Source: JACPSX01 sp035288405 [NCBI: bacterium]
GTDB taxonomy: Bacteria > JACPSX01
Direction of reading: 5' to 3'
Length of the DNA stretch: 5,928 nt
Assembly (NCBI GenBank): GCA_035288405.1
Contig: DATEAK010000293.1
Coordinates: 1-5,928, forward strand
In this document: positions 1-5,928 of the stretch, one piece after another
How the letters are laid out: the number at the start of each line of letters is the position of its first letter
Position numbering within the stretch: position 1 is the stretch's first letter
The notes under the pieces: generated by a model
What the model saw: only the letters and a program-made list of their open reading frames with translations
Databases searched by the model: none
What the model was told of the DNA's origin: nothing
Made by a program: the position numbers and the translations under genes

Positions 1-31
1 GCATGGAGATTTACGGCGTGAGACGTGATGG

Positions 32-54
32 GTAAGGCGTGTAGGGGCAACCCC
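32..54. repeat. Left copy of a 23-base dispersed repeat
   Basis: Bases 32-54 match 5652-5674 at 22 of 23 positions in the same orientation; the only difference is T40 versus C5660. The core is GTAGGGGCAACCCC, itself a small GGGG/CCCC hairpin. It lies in non-coding DNA left of the transporter genes. Confidence 0.8.
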
Positions 55-64
55 TGGCAACAAA

Positions 65-115
65 GGCAAAGGGCAGGGAGCATGGAACGGAGAGCAAGTT
101 CCCTGCTCGTTTGCC
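65..115. repeat. Strong imperfect inverted repeat (hairpin) upstream of the permease gene
   Basis: Bases 65-79 (GGCAAAGGGCAGGGA) pair with 100-115 (TCCCTGCTCGTTTGCC): 15 pairs including one G-T wobble (72/107), with a single bulged G at 109 and a 20-base loop. It ends 22 bases before ATG 138. No T-run follows, so it is not a standard intrinsic terminator; it may be a leader structure or the remains of a small dispersed element. Confidence 0.7.
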
Positions 116-137
116 CCGGCAGGGAAGATCTGAAGTT

Positions 138-1838
138 ATGAGGACCGGCGTGGATTTGCGTCGCGATGGGAGAACGCCCGTATTCGTTCTCTTGGTAACG
201 CTTGCTTTGGTGCTGGGACCCATTCTGACAGCGCTCTGGTTTAGCTTTCGCACTGGGCTTCCCGGTTTCCCTTCCCCTTACACCTTGAAGAACTATGTCG
301 ACATCCTCGGCTCCTCTAAGGTTTATGGGGTGTTCCTCAACACCTTGGGGCTCGGCGTAGGGACGATGATCACCGTCATGCTCTTTGCCGTCCCCCTTTC
401 TTGGCTTTTGGCCCGCACCGATTTGCCAGCCAAGAGTCTGTGGCTGACAGTGCTAAGCGTGGAGATCCTTATTCCCGGTTTCCTCAAGGCCTTTGCCTGG
501 ATTCTCCTCCTCAATCCGCGCACCGGGATCATTAACGTTGTCCTGATGGGGTTGCTGGGTCTGGAACGGGCGCCGATCAATATTTACACGCTTCCCGCCA
601 TTTCTTTCATCCAGGGATTGAGTCTGACCCCCCCAGCGGTTTTCATGATCGTGACAGCCTTCCGGGCCATGGACATCTCGCTTGAAGAATCTGCTCGGGT
701 CCATGGCATGCGTTACGGCGCTATCGCGCGCCGGATCACTCTTCCGCTGATGATGCCGGCTCTGGTGGCTGCGCTCCTCTACTATTTCGTCACCGCGATC
801 GAGACCTTCGAGATCCCGGCGATCCTTGGTCTACCGTCGCGGATTTTCGTCGTGACGACCCTGATCTATGAAAGCACGCAGCCCGATGCGGGTCTCCCTA
901 ACTACGGTGGCGCGAGCAGCATTGGAATCCTGCTGAGCGCGTTTTCCACCGCGGGGTTGTACTTTTACTTTCGCACCTTGCGCAGGGCGAACCAGTACGC
1001 GGTGATCACAGGCAAGGGCTACCGAACTAGAGAGATCGCGCTTGGAAAATGGAAATGGGTCGGGATGGCTTTCGCTCTTTCTTATCTTCTGCCGGCACTT
1101 GTTCTGCCTTTCCTCACGTTGGTTTGGGCTTCGCTGTTCCGGTACCTGCAGGCGCCGTCCCTTAAGGCCCTGTCGCTGGCATCCCTGGATGCCTACACGA
1201 AAATCTGGGACGCCGCCGGTCCAACCGTGCTAATGAATACAGCGCTCCTGATGGCCATTACAGCCACGCTCGTAATGTCCCTGAGTGTCCTCATCTCATG
1301 GGTGGTCATTCGCAGTAGCTTCAGGTGGAAAAAGGCGCTGGATATGGCGGCCTTCTTGCCTCACGCGGTCCCTTCGGTTGTCTTTGCCCTAGCTCTGGCT
1401 ATCTTTGCTCTGACCCTCAGGCTTCCCATCTACGGGACCATCTTCATCCTGATATTTGGGAACACGATCAAATACCTGGGCTGGGGAACTCGCAGCGTAA
1501 ACAGTACGATGATTCAAATCCACAAAGAGCTGGAAGAAGCGGGCCAAGTCCATGGAATGGTCCGCCTTCAGGTCCTGCGCAGGGTCATCCTTCCCCTCAT
1601 CGGCCCGTCCGTAGTCAACGGCTGGATGTGGATCGCCCTGCTGGCCCTGCGAGAAGTGACCATGGCGCTCATGCTTTACTCGACTCGGAACGTGGTTATA
1701 TCGACTCAGATTTGGAGTCTGTGGCGAGCTGACACAGCTCAGGCCGCCGCCCTCGGGGTCGTGCTGGTAATTGTTGTTGCAGTAGTCTGGTTTTTAGCGC
1801 GCAAGTTCTTGGAGAGTCGCCTTGTCCATCCATTCTGA
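138..1838 (+). CDS. ABC transporter permease, fused two-domain, ferric-iron/AfuB/PotBC-like
   Basis: Inner-membrane permease of a binding-protein-dependent ABC importer, 566 residues, with two homologous permease halves fused in one chain as in FbpB/AfuB proteins. About twelve hydrophobic segments are visible, six per half (roughly residues 13-37, 67-92, 106-126, 151-174, 204-226, 259-279, then 309-333, 366-391, 403-426, 431-451, 488-506, 536-554). Each half carries the cytoplasmic EAA loop that docks on the ATPase: EESARVHG near residue 183 and EEAGQVHG near 466, both followed by the usual LP about 20 residues on. I chose ATG 138 because AGGGAAG at 121-127 lies 10 bases upstream; a TTG at 111 is also in frame but overlaps a hairpin and adds nine non-hydrophobic residues. 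The ATPase gene follows after 51 bases. The family label covers transporters of iron, sugar phosphates, aminoethylphosphonate and other solutes, so the substrate is not settled. Family call is firm; substrate unknown. Confidence 0.93.
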   Translation: MRTGVDLRRDGRTPVFVLLVTLALVLGPILTALWFSFRTGLPGFPSPYTLKNYVDILGSSKVYGVFLNTLGLGVGTMITVMLFAVPLSWLLARTDLPAKSLWLTVLSVEILIPGFLKAFAWILLLNPRTGIINVVLMGLLGLERAPINIYTLPAISFIQGLSLTPPAVFMIVTAFRAMDISLEESARVHGMRYGAIARRITLPLMMPALVAALLYYFVTAIETFEIPAILGLPSRIFVVTTLIYESTQPDAGLPNYGGASSIGILLSAFSTAGLYFYFRTLRRANQYAVITGKGYRTREIALGKWKWVGMAFALSYLLPALVLPFLTLVWASLFRYLQAPSLKALSLASLDAYTKIWDAAGPTVLMNTALLMAITATLVMSLSVLISWVVIRSSFRWKKALDMAAFLPHAVPSVVFALALAIFALTLRLPIYGTIFILIFGNTIKYLGWGTRSVNSTMIQIHKELEEAGQVHGMVRLQVLRRVILPLIGPSVVNGWMWIALLALREVTMALMLYSTRNVVISTQIWSLWRADTAQAAALGVVLVIVVAVVWFLARKFLESRLVHPF

Positions 1839-1874
1839 GTTGTTCGAAGGGTGGCGGGGGCTTCCGTAGGCATC

Positions 1875-1880
1875 GAGGAA
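1875..1880 (+). promoter_or_regulatory. Ribosome binding site deciding the ATPase start
   Basis: GAGGAA lies 9 bases before ATG 1890, good Shine-Dalgarno spacing, and supports 1890 over the upstream GTG 1851, which has only a poor purine run before it. Confidence 0.6.
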
Positions 1881-1889
1881 TTATACGAG

Positions 1890-3002
1890 ATGATTCGCGT
1901 CACGGGTTTAATCAAGGAGTACCAGACAGACCAGGGCGCGGTGAAAGCCTTGCGGGGAATATCTCTGGACATCGAGAAGGGGGAATTTTGTGTTCTACTG
2001 GGTCCGAGCGGATGCGGGAAGACCACAACTTTGAGGTGTGTGGCAGGTTTGGAGCAGCCTGACTCGGGAGAAATTATCATCGAGGACACAGTGATGAACT
2101 CTCCCCAGCGGAAGATTTACGTCCCCCCTGAGGACCGCGGCATCGGCATGATTTTTCAGTCCTACGGCATCTGGCCCCACCTGGACGTTTTTCACAACAT
2201 CTCTCTTCCTTTGGAACACGGGAAGAAGAAACTGCCTCGGTCTGAAATTAGAGACCGGGTAGCAGAGGCCCTGGATTTGGTGCGCCTCAAAGGATTGGAG
2301 GGACGCAGGGCTACGGATCTGAGCGGGGGGCAACAGCAACGAGTCGCGTTGGCCCGATCCTTCGCCTGCAAGCCCAAGGTTCTGCTCATGGATGAGCCAT
2401 TGAGCAACTTGGATGCCAAGCTTCGGGAAGAGATGAGGTCAGAAATCAAGCAGATAACCTCTAGCGTGGGAATCACAGTTCTCTATGTGACCCACGACCA
2501 GTCGGAAGCACTGGTTATGGGTGACGTTGTGGCGGTCATGCGGGGAGGGATGATTCTGCAGCGTGGCTCTCCGCAAGAGCTCTATAGTCGTCCAGAGAGT
2601 CTTGAGGTGGCTGAATTCCTGGGAGAGATGAACTTCATTCAGGGACGCAAGGTGGGTGGTGAGTTGCGGGGCCCGCATCTGGTGGAAACCCGCCTCGGGA
2701 ATTTCATGAGCGATTCGGCGTGGGAGGTCTCTGTGGGAGAGGCTGTCGTGCTCGGAATTCGGCCCGAAGATATCCAACTGTGCGGAGAGAAGCCTCAGGC
2801 AAATAATGCAGTGGCCGCTTCGATCGTTCACAGGCAGTTTCTGGGCAATGCGACCATGTATGAGCTCAATAGCAGCGGAATAAGAATTTCTGCAAGAGCA
2901 ACTGTCCGCCCGGCATCGACTTATTCGTCTGGTGGGGCGATATTTGCAGTTTTGGATATGTCCTGCTTGCACTTGTTCAGGTGTGTGGAGTCCAAGGAAT
3001 GA
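1890..3002 (+). CDS. ABC transporter ATP-binding protein, FbpC/PotA-like with C-terminal TOBE domain
   Basis: Cytoplasmic ATPase that powers the permease encoded just upstream; 370 residues, normal for the FbpC/PotA/UgpC group. All nucleotide-binding motifs are intact: Walker A GPSGCGKT (38-45), Q-loop glutamine 90 in IFQSYGIWPH, signature LSGGQ (144-148), Walker B VLLMDEP (164-170, catalytic Glu169), D-loop SNLD (172-175) and H-loop His202. After about residue 240 comes a regulatory TOBE-type region that includes GIRPEDIQL (289-297). The WPH after the Q-loop is common in iron/sugar/polyamine-type importers. ATG 1890 is preferred because GAGGAA (1875-1880) sits 9 bases upstream and the protein then begins MIRVTGLIKEY, as in the family; an in-frame GTG at 1851 would add 13 poorly conserved-looking residues. 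It is probably translated from the permease transcript. The C-terminus is less typical than the ATPase core but shows no frameshift. The transported solute cannot be read from this subunit. Confidence 0.95.
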   Translation: MIRVTGLIKEYQTDQGAVKALRGISLDIEKGEFCVLLGPSGCGKTTTLRCVAGLEQPDSGEIIIEDTVMNSPQRKIYVPPEDRGIGMIFQSYGIWPHLDVFHNISLPLEHGKKKLPRSEIRDRVAEALDLVRLKGLEGRRATDLSGGQQQRVALARSFACKPKVLLMDEPLSNLDAKLREEMRSEIKQITSSVGITVLYVTHDQSEALVMGDVVAVMRGGMILQRGSPQELYSRPESLEVAEFLGEMNFIQGRKVGGELRGPHLVETRLGNFMSDSAWEVSVGEAVVLGIRPEDIQLCGEKPQANNAVAASIVHRQFLGNATMYELNSSGIRISARATVRPASTYSSGGAIFAVLDMSCLHLFRCVESKE

Positions 3003-3013
3003 ACCCTGTACCA

Positions 3014-3056
3014 CGGACTTACGTCCGCTGCTTTGGGGTGCCCTTAGGGGAAGTCC
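3014..3056. other. Competing small stem-loops after the ATPase gene
   Basis: CGGAC (3014-3018) pairs with GTCCG (3023-3027) around TTAC. Alternatively GGACTT (3015-3020) pairs with AAGTCC (3051-3056). Both lie within 55 bases after the ATPase stop, where the transporter transcript might end, but there is no T-run. The rest of the 3003-3209 gap shows no convincing gene or promoter. Confidence 0.3.
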
Positions 3057-3209
3057 AGAACGTTCACCTGGATCCGACACTTTCACAGGAGTGGAGACCT
3101 TTGTGATCGAGGATTTTCGCATCGGGGTTCATTTCAACACTCACCTGCGGGGCGTTTTGTGGCACGGGGTGAATGGCATTGGGAGGGGAGATTGAAGCCG
3201 TCTTACCGA

Positions 3210-3929
3210 ATGGAAGAGAGTAAGCCGTTGTTTCAGATGCTGCCGCGCCGCCGCATCTACGAGGCGATTGTCAGCCAGATCAAAGAAGCCGTGTTCAGAA
3301 GAGAGCTGAAGCCTGGGGATCGGCTTCCTTCTGAAAAGGAAATGATGAGAATCTTCGGAGTAAGCAATATGGCGGTTCGGGAAGCCATGCGGACGTTGGA
3401 GCAGCAGGGACTGATCCAGGTCCGGAAAGGGAGCGGAGGAGGATGTTTTATTTCTGAAATCAATAACGATGCTCTCACAAGCTTTTTTAATTTGGCGATG
3501 GTCCAAGGCAAGGTCAGGCTAAATGACTTGACAGAGATTCGGCTCATGGTGGAACCCGAGCTCACAAGGCTAGCCGCAATTAGGGGAAATGCGGACGATG
3601 TGCGCGCTCTGGAAAAGATGCACGATCAGGCCGAGCGCCTTATTTCCGTCGGATCCCCGGTGAGTGGGGCCAACATCGACTTTCACGGCAGACTGGCGCT
3701 GGCCTCGGGAAACCACCTGGCTATCATGCTTGCAGGTTCGTTGCGTGATCTCCTCCTAGAACTCATGAATGCTCGCACGGAGAGTAAAAAGGCTCAGGTA
3801 GAGGTGCAAAAACACCACGCGAGGATCATCGAAGCCGTCAAAAAGAGAGATGCGGAAGAAGCGTGCGACGAAATGCGCCAGCACATTCTCTGGCTCCATA
3901 GCAGGCTGGGTGATCGGCCTAAGTTCTAG
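3210..3929 (+). CDS. GntR-family transcriptional regulator, FadR/FCD subfamily
   Basis: Dimeric DNA-binding regulator of 239 residues, the usual size for the FadR subfamily. An N-terminal winged helix-turn-helix spans about residues 13-82, with the family hallmark LKPGDRLPSEKEM and the recognition helix in SNMAVREAMRTLEQQGLI, followed by a glycine-rich wing. The all-helical C-terminal FCD ligand domain (about 105-230) keeps the probable metal-ligand set: Asn155 (often Asp) and His159 in NIDFH, His203 in HHARIIEA, and His225 in MRQHI. Known FCD regulators mostly sense small carboxylates or acyl compounds and often repress neighbouring catabolic genes, so control of the adjacent UbiD gene and perhaps the transporter is a reasonable inference. 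The start is uncertain: ATG 3210 matches the family N-terminus but has no close Shine-Dalgarno; TTG 3192 has GGGAGG five bases upstream; GTG 3159 is also in frame. The stop is 66 bases before the decarboxylase start, suggesting co-transcription. Confidence 0.93.
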   Translation: MEESKPLFQMLPRRRIYEAIVSQIKEAVFRRELKPGDRLPSEKEMMRIFGVSNMAVREAMRTLEQQGLIQVRKGSGGGCFISEINNDALTSFFNLAMVQGKVRLNDLTEIRLMVEPELTRLAAIRGNADDVRALEKMHDQAERLISVGSPVSGANIDFHGRLALASGNHLAIMLAGSLRDLLLELMNARTESKKAQVEVQKHHARIIEAVKKRDAEEACDEMRQHILWLHSRLGDRPKF

Positions 3930-3983
3930 GCTATGCGTCTCCCTATGAATGAACCCGGAGAAAGACCGGTAAAAGAGGCTAAG

Positions 3984-3990
3984 AAGGGGG
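3984..3990 (+). promoter_or_regulatory. Ribosome binding site deciding the UbiD-family start
   Basis: AAGGGGG ends 5 bases before ATG 3996. Neither of the upstream in-frame ATGs (3933, 3945) has a comparable site, since both lie just after the regulator stop codon. Confidence 0.55.
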
Positions 3991-3995
3991 AATCG

Positions 3996-5588
3996 ATGGG
4001 ATACAAAAGCCTGGGTGAATATCTCCAGCGATTAGAAGAAGAGGGAGAACTAATCCGCGTCAAGCGAAAGATTAACAAGGATACGGAGCTTATGCCCCTG
4101 GTGCGCTGGCAGTTTCGAGGTTTGACCAAAGAGCAGCGCAAGGCGTTCTGGTTTGACAACGTCGTGGATGCCAAGGGCAGAAGATATGACATGCCGGTGG
4201 TGGTCGGGATTCTAGGCGCCTCACGAAAGATTTACGCCCTGGCAATGGGGACTACCGTAGACCAAATATCCAAGGTCTGGGAGCAGGCGCAGCTTCACCC
4301 AGTCGATCCGGTTCTGGTGCAAACAGGGAGGGTCAAAGAGGTCATTCAACGTGGAGCCGACCTATTGAAAGAAGGCGGAGGGATGGATCTTTTCCCGACT
4401 CCTATCTCTCTTCCCGGCTTCGATTCAGCGCCATATCTTTCAGCTCCTTGCATGGTGAGCAAGGATCCTGACACGGGAATCCGCAACGTGGGCACGTACC
4501 GGGGCATGGTGAAGGCCCGCAATCGCCTGGGAATACTTGCCCACCGCACGCAGCATATGGGCGTTCACATGGCCAAGTGCAAGAAACTGAATAAACCTTT
4601 GGAAGTTGCTATTATCCTAGGCTATCCGCCCCAGGTGGGATTGTGTAGTGTCACGAAGATCCCTTATGGCATCGACGAGTTCAGCATCGCTGGCGGGATC
4701 GCGGGAGAACCGATCCCCCTGGTGAAGTGCGAAACGATTGACATGGAGGTCCCGGCCGACGCGGAGATTGTCTTAGAAGGGATTATTCCCACGGATTACC
4801 TGGAACCCGAGGCCCCTTTCGGAGAATTCACCGGCTACATAGGGGAGCGAATCCTGAGTCCGGTCTTCCACATCCAATGCATCACTCACCGTCGCAATCC
4901 AATCTATCACGCCTACATCAGCCAGTTCCCGCCGAGCGAAAGCAGCACGATCCGAGGAATCGGGCGGGAGGCGGTCCTTTACAAGCATCTTAAACACAAC
5001 TGCAACGTGCCGGGCATTCTGGATGTCGCCTGCCACGAGTACTGCGGATCCAATAACTATGTGGTTATCCAAATGGACAAGATCCATAACAGCCATGCAT
5101 GGCAGGCTCTGAACTCGGCTGCCGGTTACGACCCCGGCCTGGGGAAAATCATTGTAGCCGTCGATAAGGACATCGACCCACACGACTCGGAGAACGTCAA
5201 CTGGGCTCTCTGCTACCGCATGCAGCCTCATCTGGATATGCGGGTGGTGCCGGGAAGGGTCTATGCGTTGGATCCCTCCTCGGCTCCTCCCGGAGCATCC
5301 CGGGAGGAACGACACTATCCTTCTCCTACCGGCACATCTTGTGTGCTCATCGACGCCACTCGGAAATGGGCATATCCTCCGGTTTCTTTGCCGGAAAAGA
5401 TGTACATGGAAAATGCGCGCGCGATCTGGCAGGAGTTGGATCTGCCTGCTTTGACTCCCAGGGTTCCATGGTACGGCTACTCACTGGGAGACTGGACGCC
5501 GGAAAACGAGGAGGAGGCCCAGATCGCGGTGCGCGGGGATTACTATCAGACCGGAGAGAAGTTAGCCGGAAGAGGAGTAAAGGTCTGA
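3996..5588 (+). CDS. UbiD-family prenylated-FMN-dependent decarboxylase
   Basis: Cytoplasmic non-oxidative (de)carboxylase of 530 residues, within the normal UbiD/Fdc/AroY size range. Members use prenylated FMN, made by a UbiX-type partner, to remove or add CO2 on aromatic, heteroaromatic or alpha,beta-unsaturated acids. By position relative to Aspergillus niger Fdc1, the metal/cofactor ligands Asn164, His187 and Glu228 and the catalytic Arg169, Glu272 and Glu277 (in NVGTYR, TQHMG, DEFSIAGG and PEAPFGEFTGY) are all present with near-identical spacing, so the enzyme should be active. Further family marks are DKDIDPHD and LIDATRKW toward the C-terminus, and the tail has a YGYSLGDW stretch. ATG 3996 is chosen because AAGGGGG (3984-3990) lies 5 bases upstream and MGYKSLGEYLQRLEEEGEL matches typical UbiD N-termini; in-frame ATGs at 3933 and 3945 would add up to 21 charged residues. 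The ubiquinone role of true UbiD is unlikely given the regulator and transporter neighbours; a catabolic substrate is inferred but unidentified. Confidence 0.95.
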   Translation: MGYKSLGEYLQRLEEEGELIRVKRKINKDTELMPLVRWQFRGLTKEQRKAFWFDNVVDAKGRRYDMPVVVGILGASRKIYALAMGTTVDQISKVWEQAQLHPVDPVLVQTGRVKEVIQRGADLLKEGGGMDLFPTPISLPGFDSAPYLSAPCMVSKDPDTGIRNVGTYRGMVKARNRLGILAHRTQHMGVHMAKCKKLNKPLEVAIILGYPPQVGLCSVTKIPYGIDEFSIAGGIAGEPIPLVKCETIDMEVPADAEIVLEGIIPTDYLEPEAPFGEFTGYIGERILSPVFHIQCITHRRNPIYHAYISQFPPSESSTIRGIGREAVLYKHLKHNCNVPGILDVACHEYCGSNNYVVIQMDKIHNSHAWQALNSAAGYDPGLGKIIVAVDKDIDPHDSENVNWALCYRMQPHLDMRVVPGRVYALDPSSAPPGASREERHYPSPTGTSCVLIDATRKWAYPPVSLPEKMYMENARAIWQELDLPALTPRVPWYGYSLGDWTPENEEEAQIAVRGDYYQTGEKLAGRGVKV

Positions 5589-5651
5589 GCGACAAATAGC
5601 TAAGCGCATGGCGCAAAGAGCGGGGGGCAGGGAGCGAAGAGGCGGGGTATC

Positions 5652-5674
5652 GTAAGGCGCGTAGGGGCAACCCC
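5652..5674. repeat. Right copy of the 23-base dispersed repeat, with its own small inverted repeat
   Basis: This copy matches 32-54 with one difference and lies in the gap between the decarboxylase and SDR genes. Just beyond it, GGGCAA (5665-5670) can pair with TTGCCC (5682-5687) around an 11-base loop. The word GGGCAGGGAGC also occurs near both copies (71-81 and 5625-5635), although on opposite sides of the repeat. Confidence 0.8.
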
Positions 5675-5681
5675 CCTGTGA

Positions 5682-5710
5682 TTGCCCAAGAAATCAGAGG
5701 TCAGTGTTAT
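5682..5710 (+). promoter_or_regulatory. Possible weak sigma-70-type promoter for the SDR gene
   Basis: TTGCCC (5682-5687) and TGTTAT (5705-5710) each match four of six consensus bases and are separated by exactly 17 bases. The -10-like box lies inside the loop of the 5695-5727 inverted repeat. Such matches arise by chance fairly often, so this is a suggestion only. Confidence 0.25.
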
Positions 5711-5727
5711 CTGACGTCTGACCTCTG
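5695..5727. repeat. Perfect 10-bp inverted repeat ahead of the SDR gene
   Basis: CAGAGGTCAG (5695-5704) and CTGACCTCTG (5718-5727) are perfect inverse complements separated by 13 bases. An inner CTGAC at 5711-5715 can compete for pairing with GTCAG at 5700-5704, giving two mutually exclusive hairpins. The arm ends 5 bases before the SDR ribosome binding site. No T-run follows, so a terminator is unlikely; an operator or a translation-affecting hairpin is possible. Confidence 0.7.
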
Positions 5728-5744
5728 GATTCGGAGTAAAGAGA

Positions 5745-5928
5745 GTGGACCTTGGTTTTGCAAAAAAAGTCGCCGTAGTCACGGGGGGAACTCGCGGGAT
5801 TGGCAAGGCTTGCGCTCGCCTTTTCGCCGACGAGGGAGCAAAGGTTGCCATCTGCGCTCGCAATCTAGAGCGCTTAAAATCAGTAGAGCGGGAGATTGAA
5901 AGTCTTGGAACCGAAGTGCTGGCTCTCC
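5745..5928 (+). CDS. Short-chain dehydrogenase/reductase (SDR), N-terminal part, runs off the window edge
   Basis: The first 61 codons of an NAD(P)-dependent oxidoreductase of the classical SDR family; the reading frame is open to the window end, so the catalytic Ser/Tyr/Lys region lies outside. From GTG 5745 the protein begins MDLGFAKKVAVVTGG. It shows the first beta strand (KVAVVTG), the cofactor glycine motif TGGTRGIG (residues 13-20), the helix KACARLFADEGAKV, and the second strand VAICARN followed by ERL. The Arg after the second strand is compatible with NADP(H) preference, but that is tentative. GGAG at 5733-5736, 8 bases before the GTG, supports the start. The gene follows the decarboxylase after 156 non-coding bases holding a repeat and an inverted repeat, so it may have its own promoter. 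SDRs of this look include 3-oxoacyl-ACP reductase-like and many catabolic alcohol dehydrogenases; the substrate cannot be inferred from this fragment. Confidence 0.92.
   Translation, partial: MDLGFAKKVAVVTGGTRGIGKACARLFADEGAKVAICARNLERLKSVEREIESLGTEVLAL

Noticed and set aside
2439-3122. Long minus-strand open frame (227 codons) opposite the end of the ATPase gene
   Set aside because: It lies mostly antisense to a clear ATPase with an intact TOBE region, and its translation is rich in Arg, His, Ser and Cys with no recognisable domain; it is a shadow of the real gene.
2932-3195. Plus-strand small open frame bridging the ATPase-regulator gap
   Set aside because: It overlaps the ATPase end in another frame, lacks a good ribosome binding site, and its Cys/Trp/Arg/Gly-rich translation resembles no family I know.
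4773-5315. Minus-strand open frame (180 codons) inside the decarboxylase gene
   Set aside because: It is fully antisense to conserved UbiD coding sequence, has no recognisable domain, and has no sign of its own promoter or ribosome binding site.
5604-5614. GCGC-ATG-GCGC stem as a terminator after the decarboxylase
   Set aside because: The stem is only four pairs with a three-base loop, and purine-rich sequence, not a T-run, follows.
5589-5744. Possible CRISPR or tandem array in the repetitive-looking gap
   Set aside because: There is only one copy of the 23-base repeat here and no regular spacing; the remaining similarity is short G-rich words.
5678-5899. Plus-strand open frame overlapping the start of the SDR gene
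   Set aside because: The SDR frame from GTG 5745 encodes an unmistakable Rossmann cofactor motif, so this overlapping frame is a shadow.

Overview
The window is a compact bacterial gene cluster with every recognisable gene on the + strand. The genes are a two-domain ABC transporter permease (138-1838), its ATPase (1890-3002), a GntR/FCD-type transcriptional regulator (about 3210-3929), a UbiD-family prenylated-FMN decarboxylase (3996-5588), and the first 61 codons of a short-chain dehydrogenase/reductase (SDR) that runs off the right edge (5745-5928). I see no tRNA, rRNA, CRISPR array, insertion sequence or broken gene. The base composition is moderately GC-rich, starts include GTG, and Shine-Dalgarno-like sites are purine-rich. 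This fits a Gram-negative environmental bacterium, perhaps a deltaproteobacterium-like lineage, but the taxonomic guess is weak.

Layout: 1-137 is non-coding and holds a strong imperfect hairpin (65-115) and the left copy of a short dispersed repeat (32-54). The permease and ATPase follow with a 51-base gap and are probably one transcript. A 207-base gap (3003-3209) contains small competing stem-loops and separates the transporter from the regulator. The regulator and decarboxylase are 66 bases apart and look co-transcribed. The last gap (5589-5744) holds the right copy of the repeat, then a perfect 10-bp inverted repeat whose loop contains a possible -10 box, directly ahead of the SDR ribosome binding site.

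Working model (inference): the transporter is of the ferric-iron/AfuABC/polyamine type by sequence. Its neighbours are a regulator from a family that usually senses small carboxylates and an enzyme that decarboxylates aromatic or alpha,beta-unsaturated acids. The set therefore reads better as an uptake-and-decarboxylation cassette for an organic acid than as an iron importer. The substrate-binding protein and the UbiX-type flavin prenyltransferase that UbiD needs are not in the window. No wholly new system is evident. The most unusual items are the near-identical repeats bracketing the four-gene cassette and the inverted-repeat/promoter arrangement before the SDR gene.
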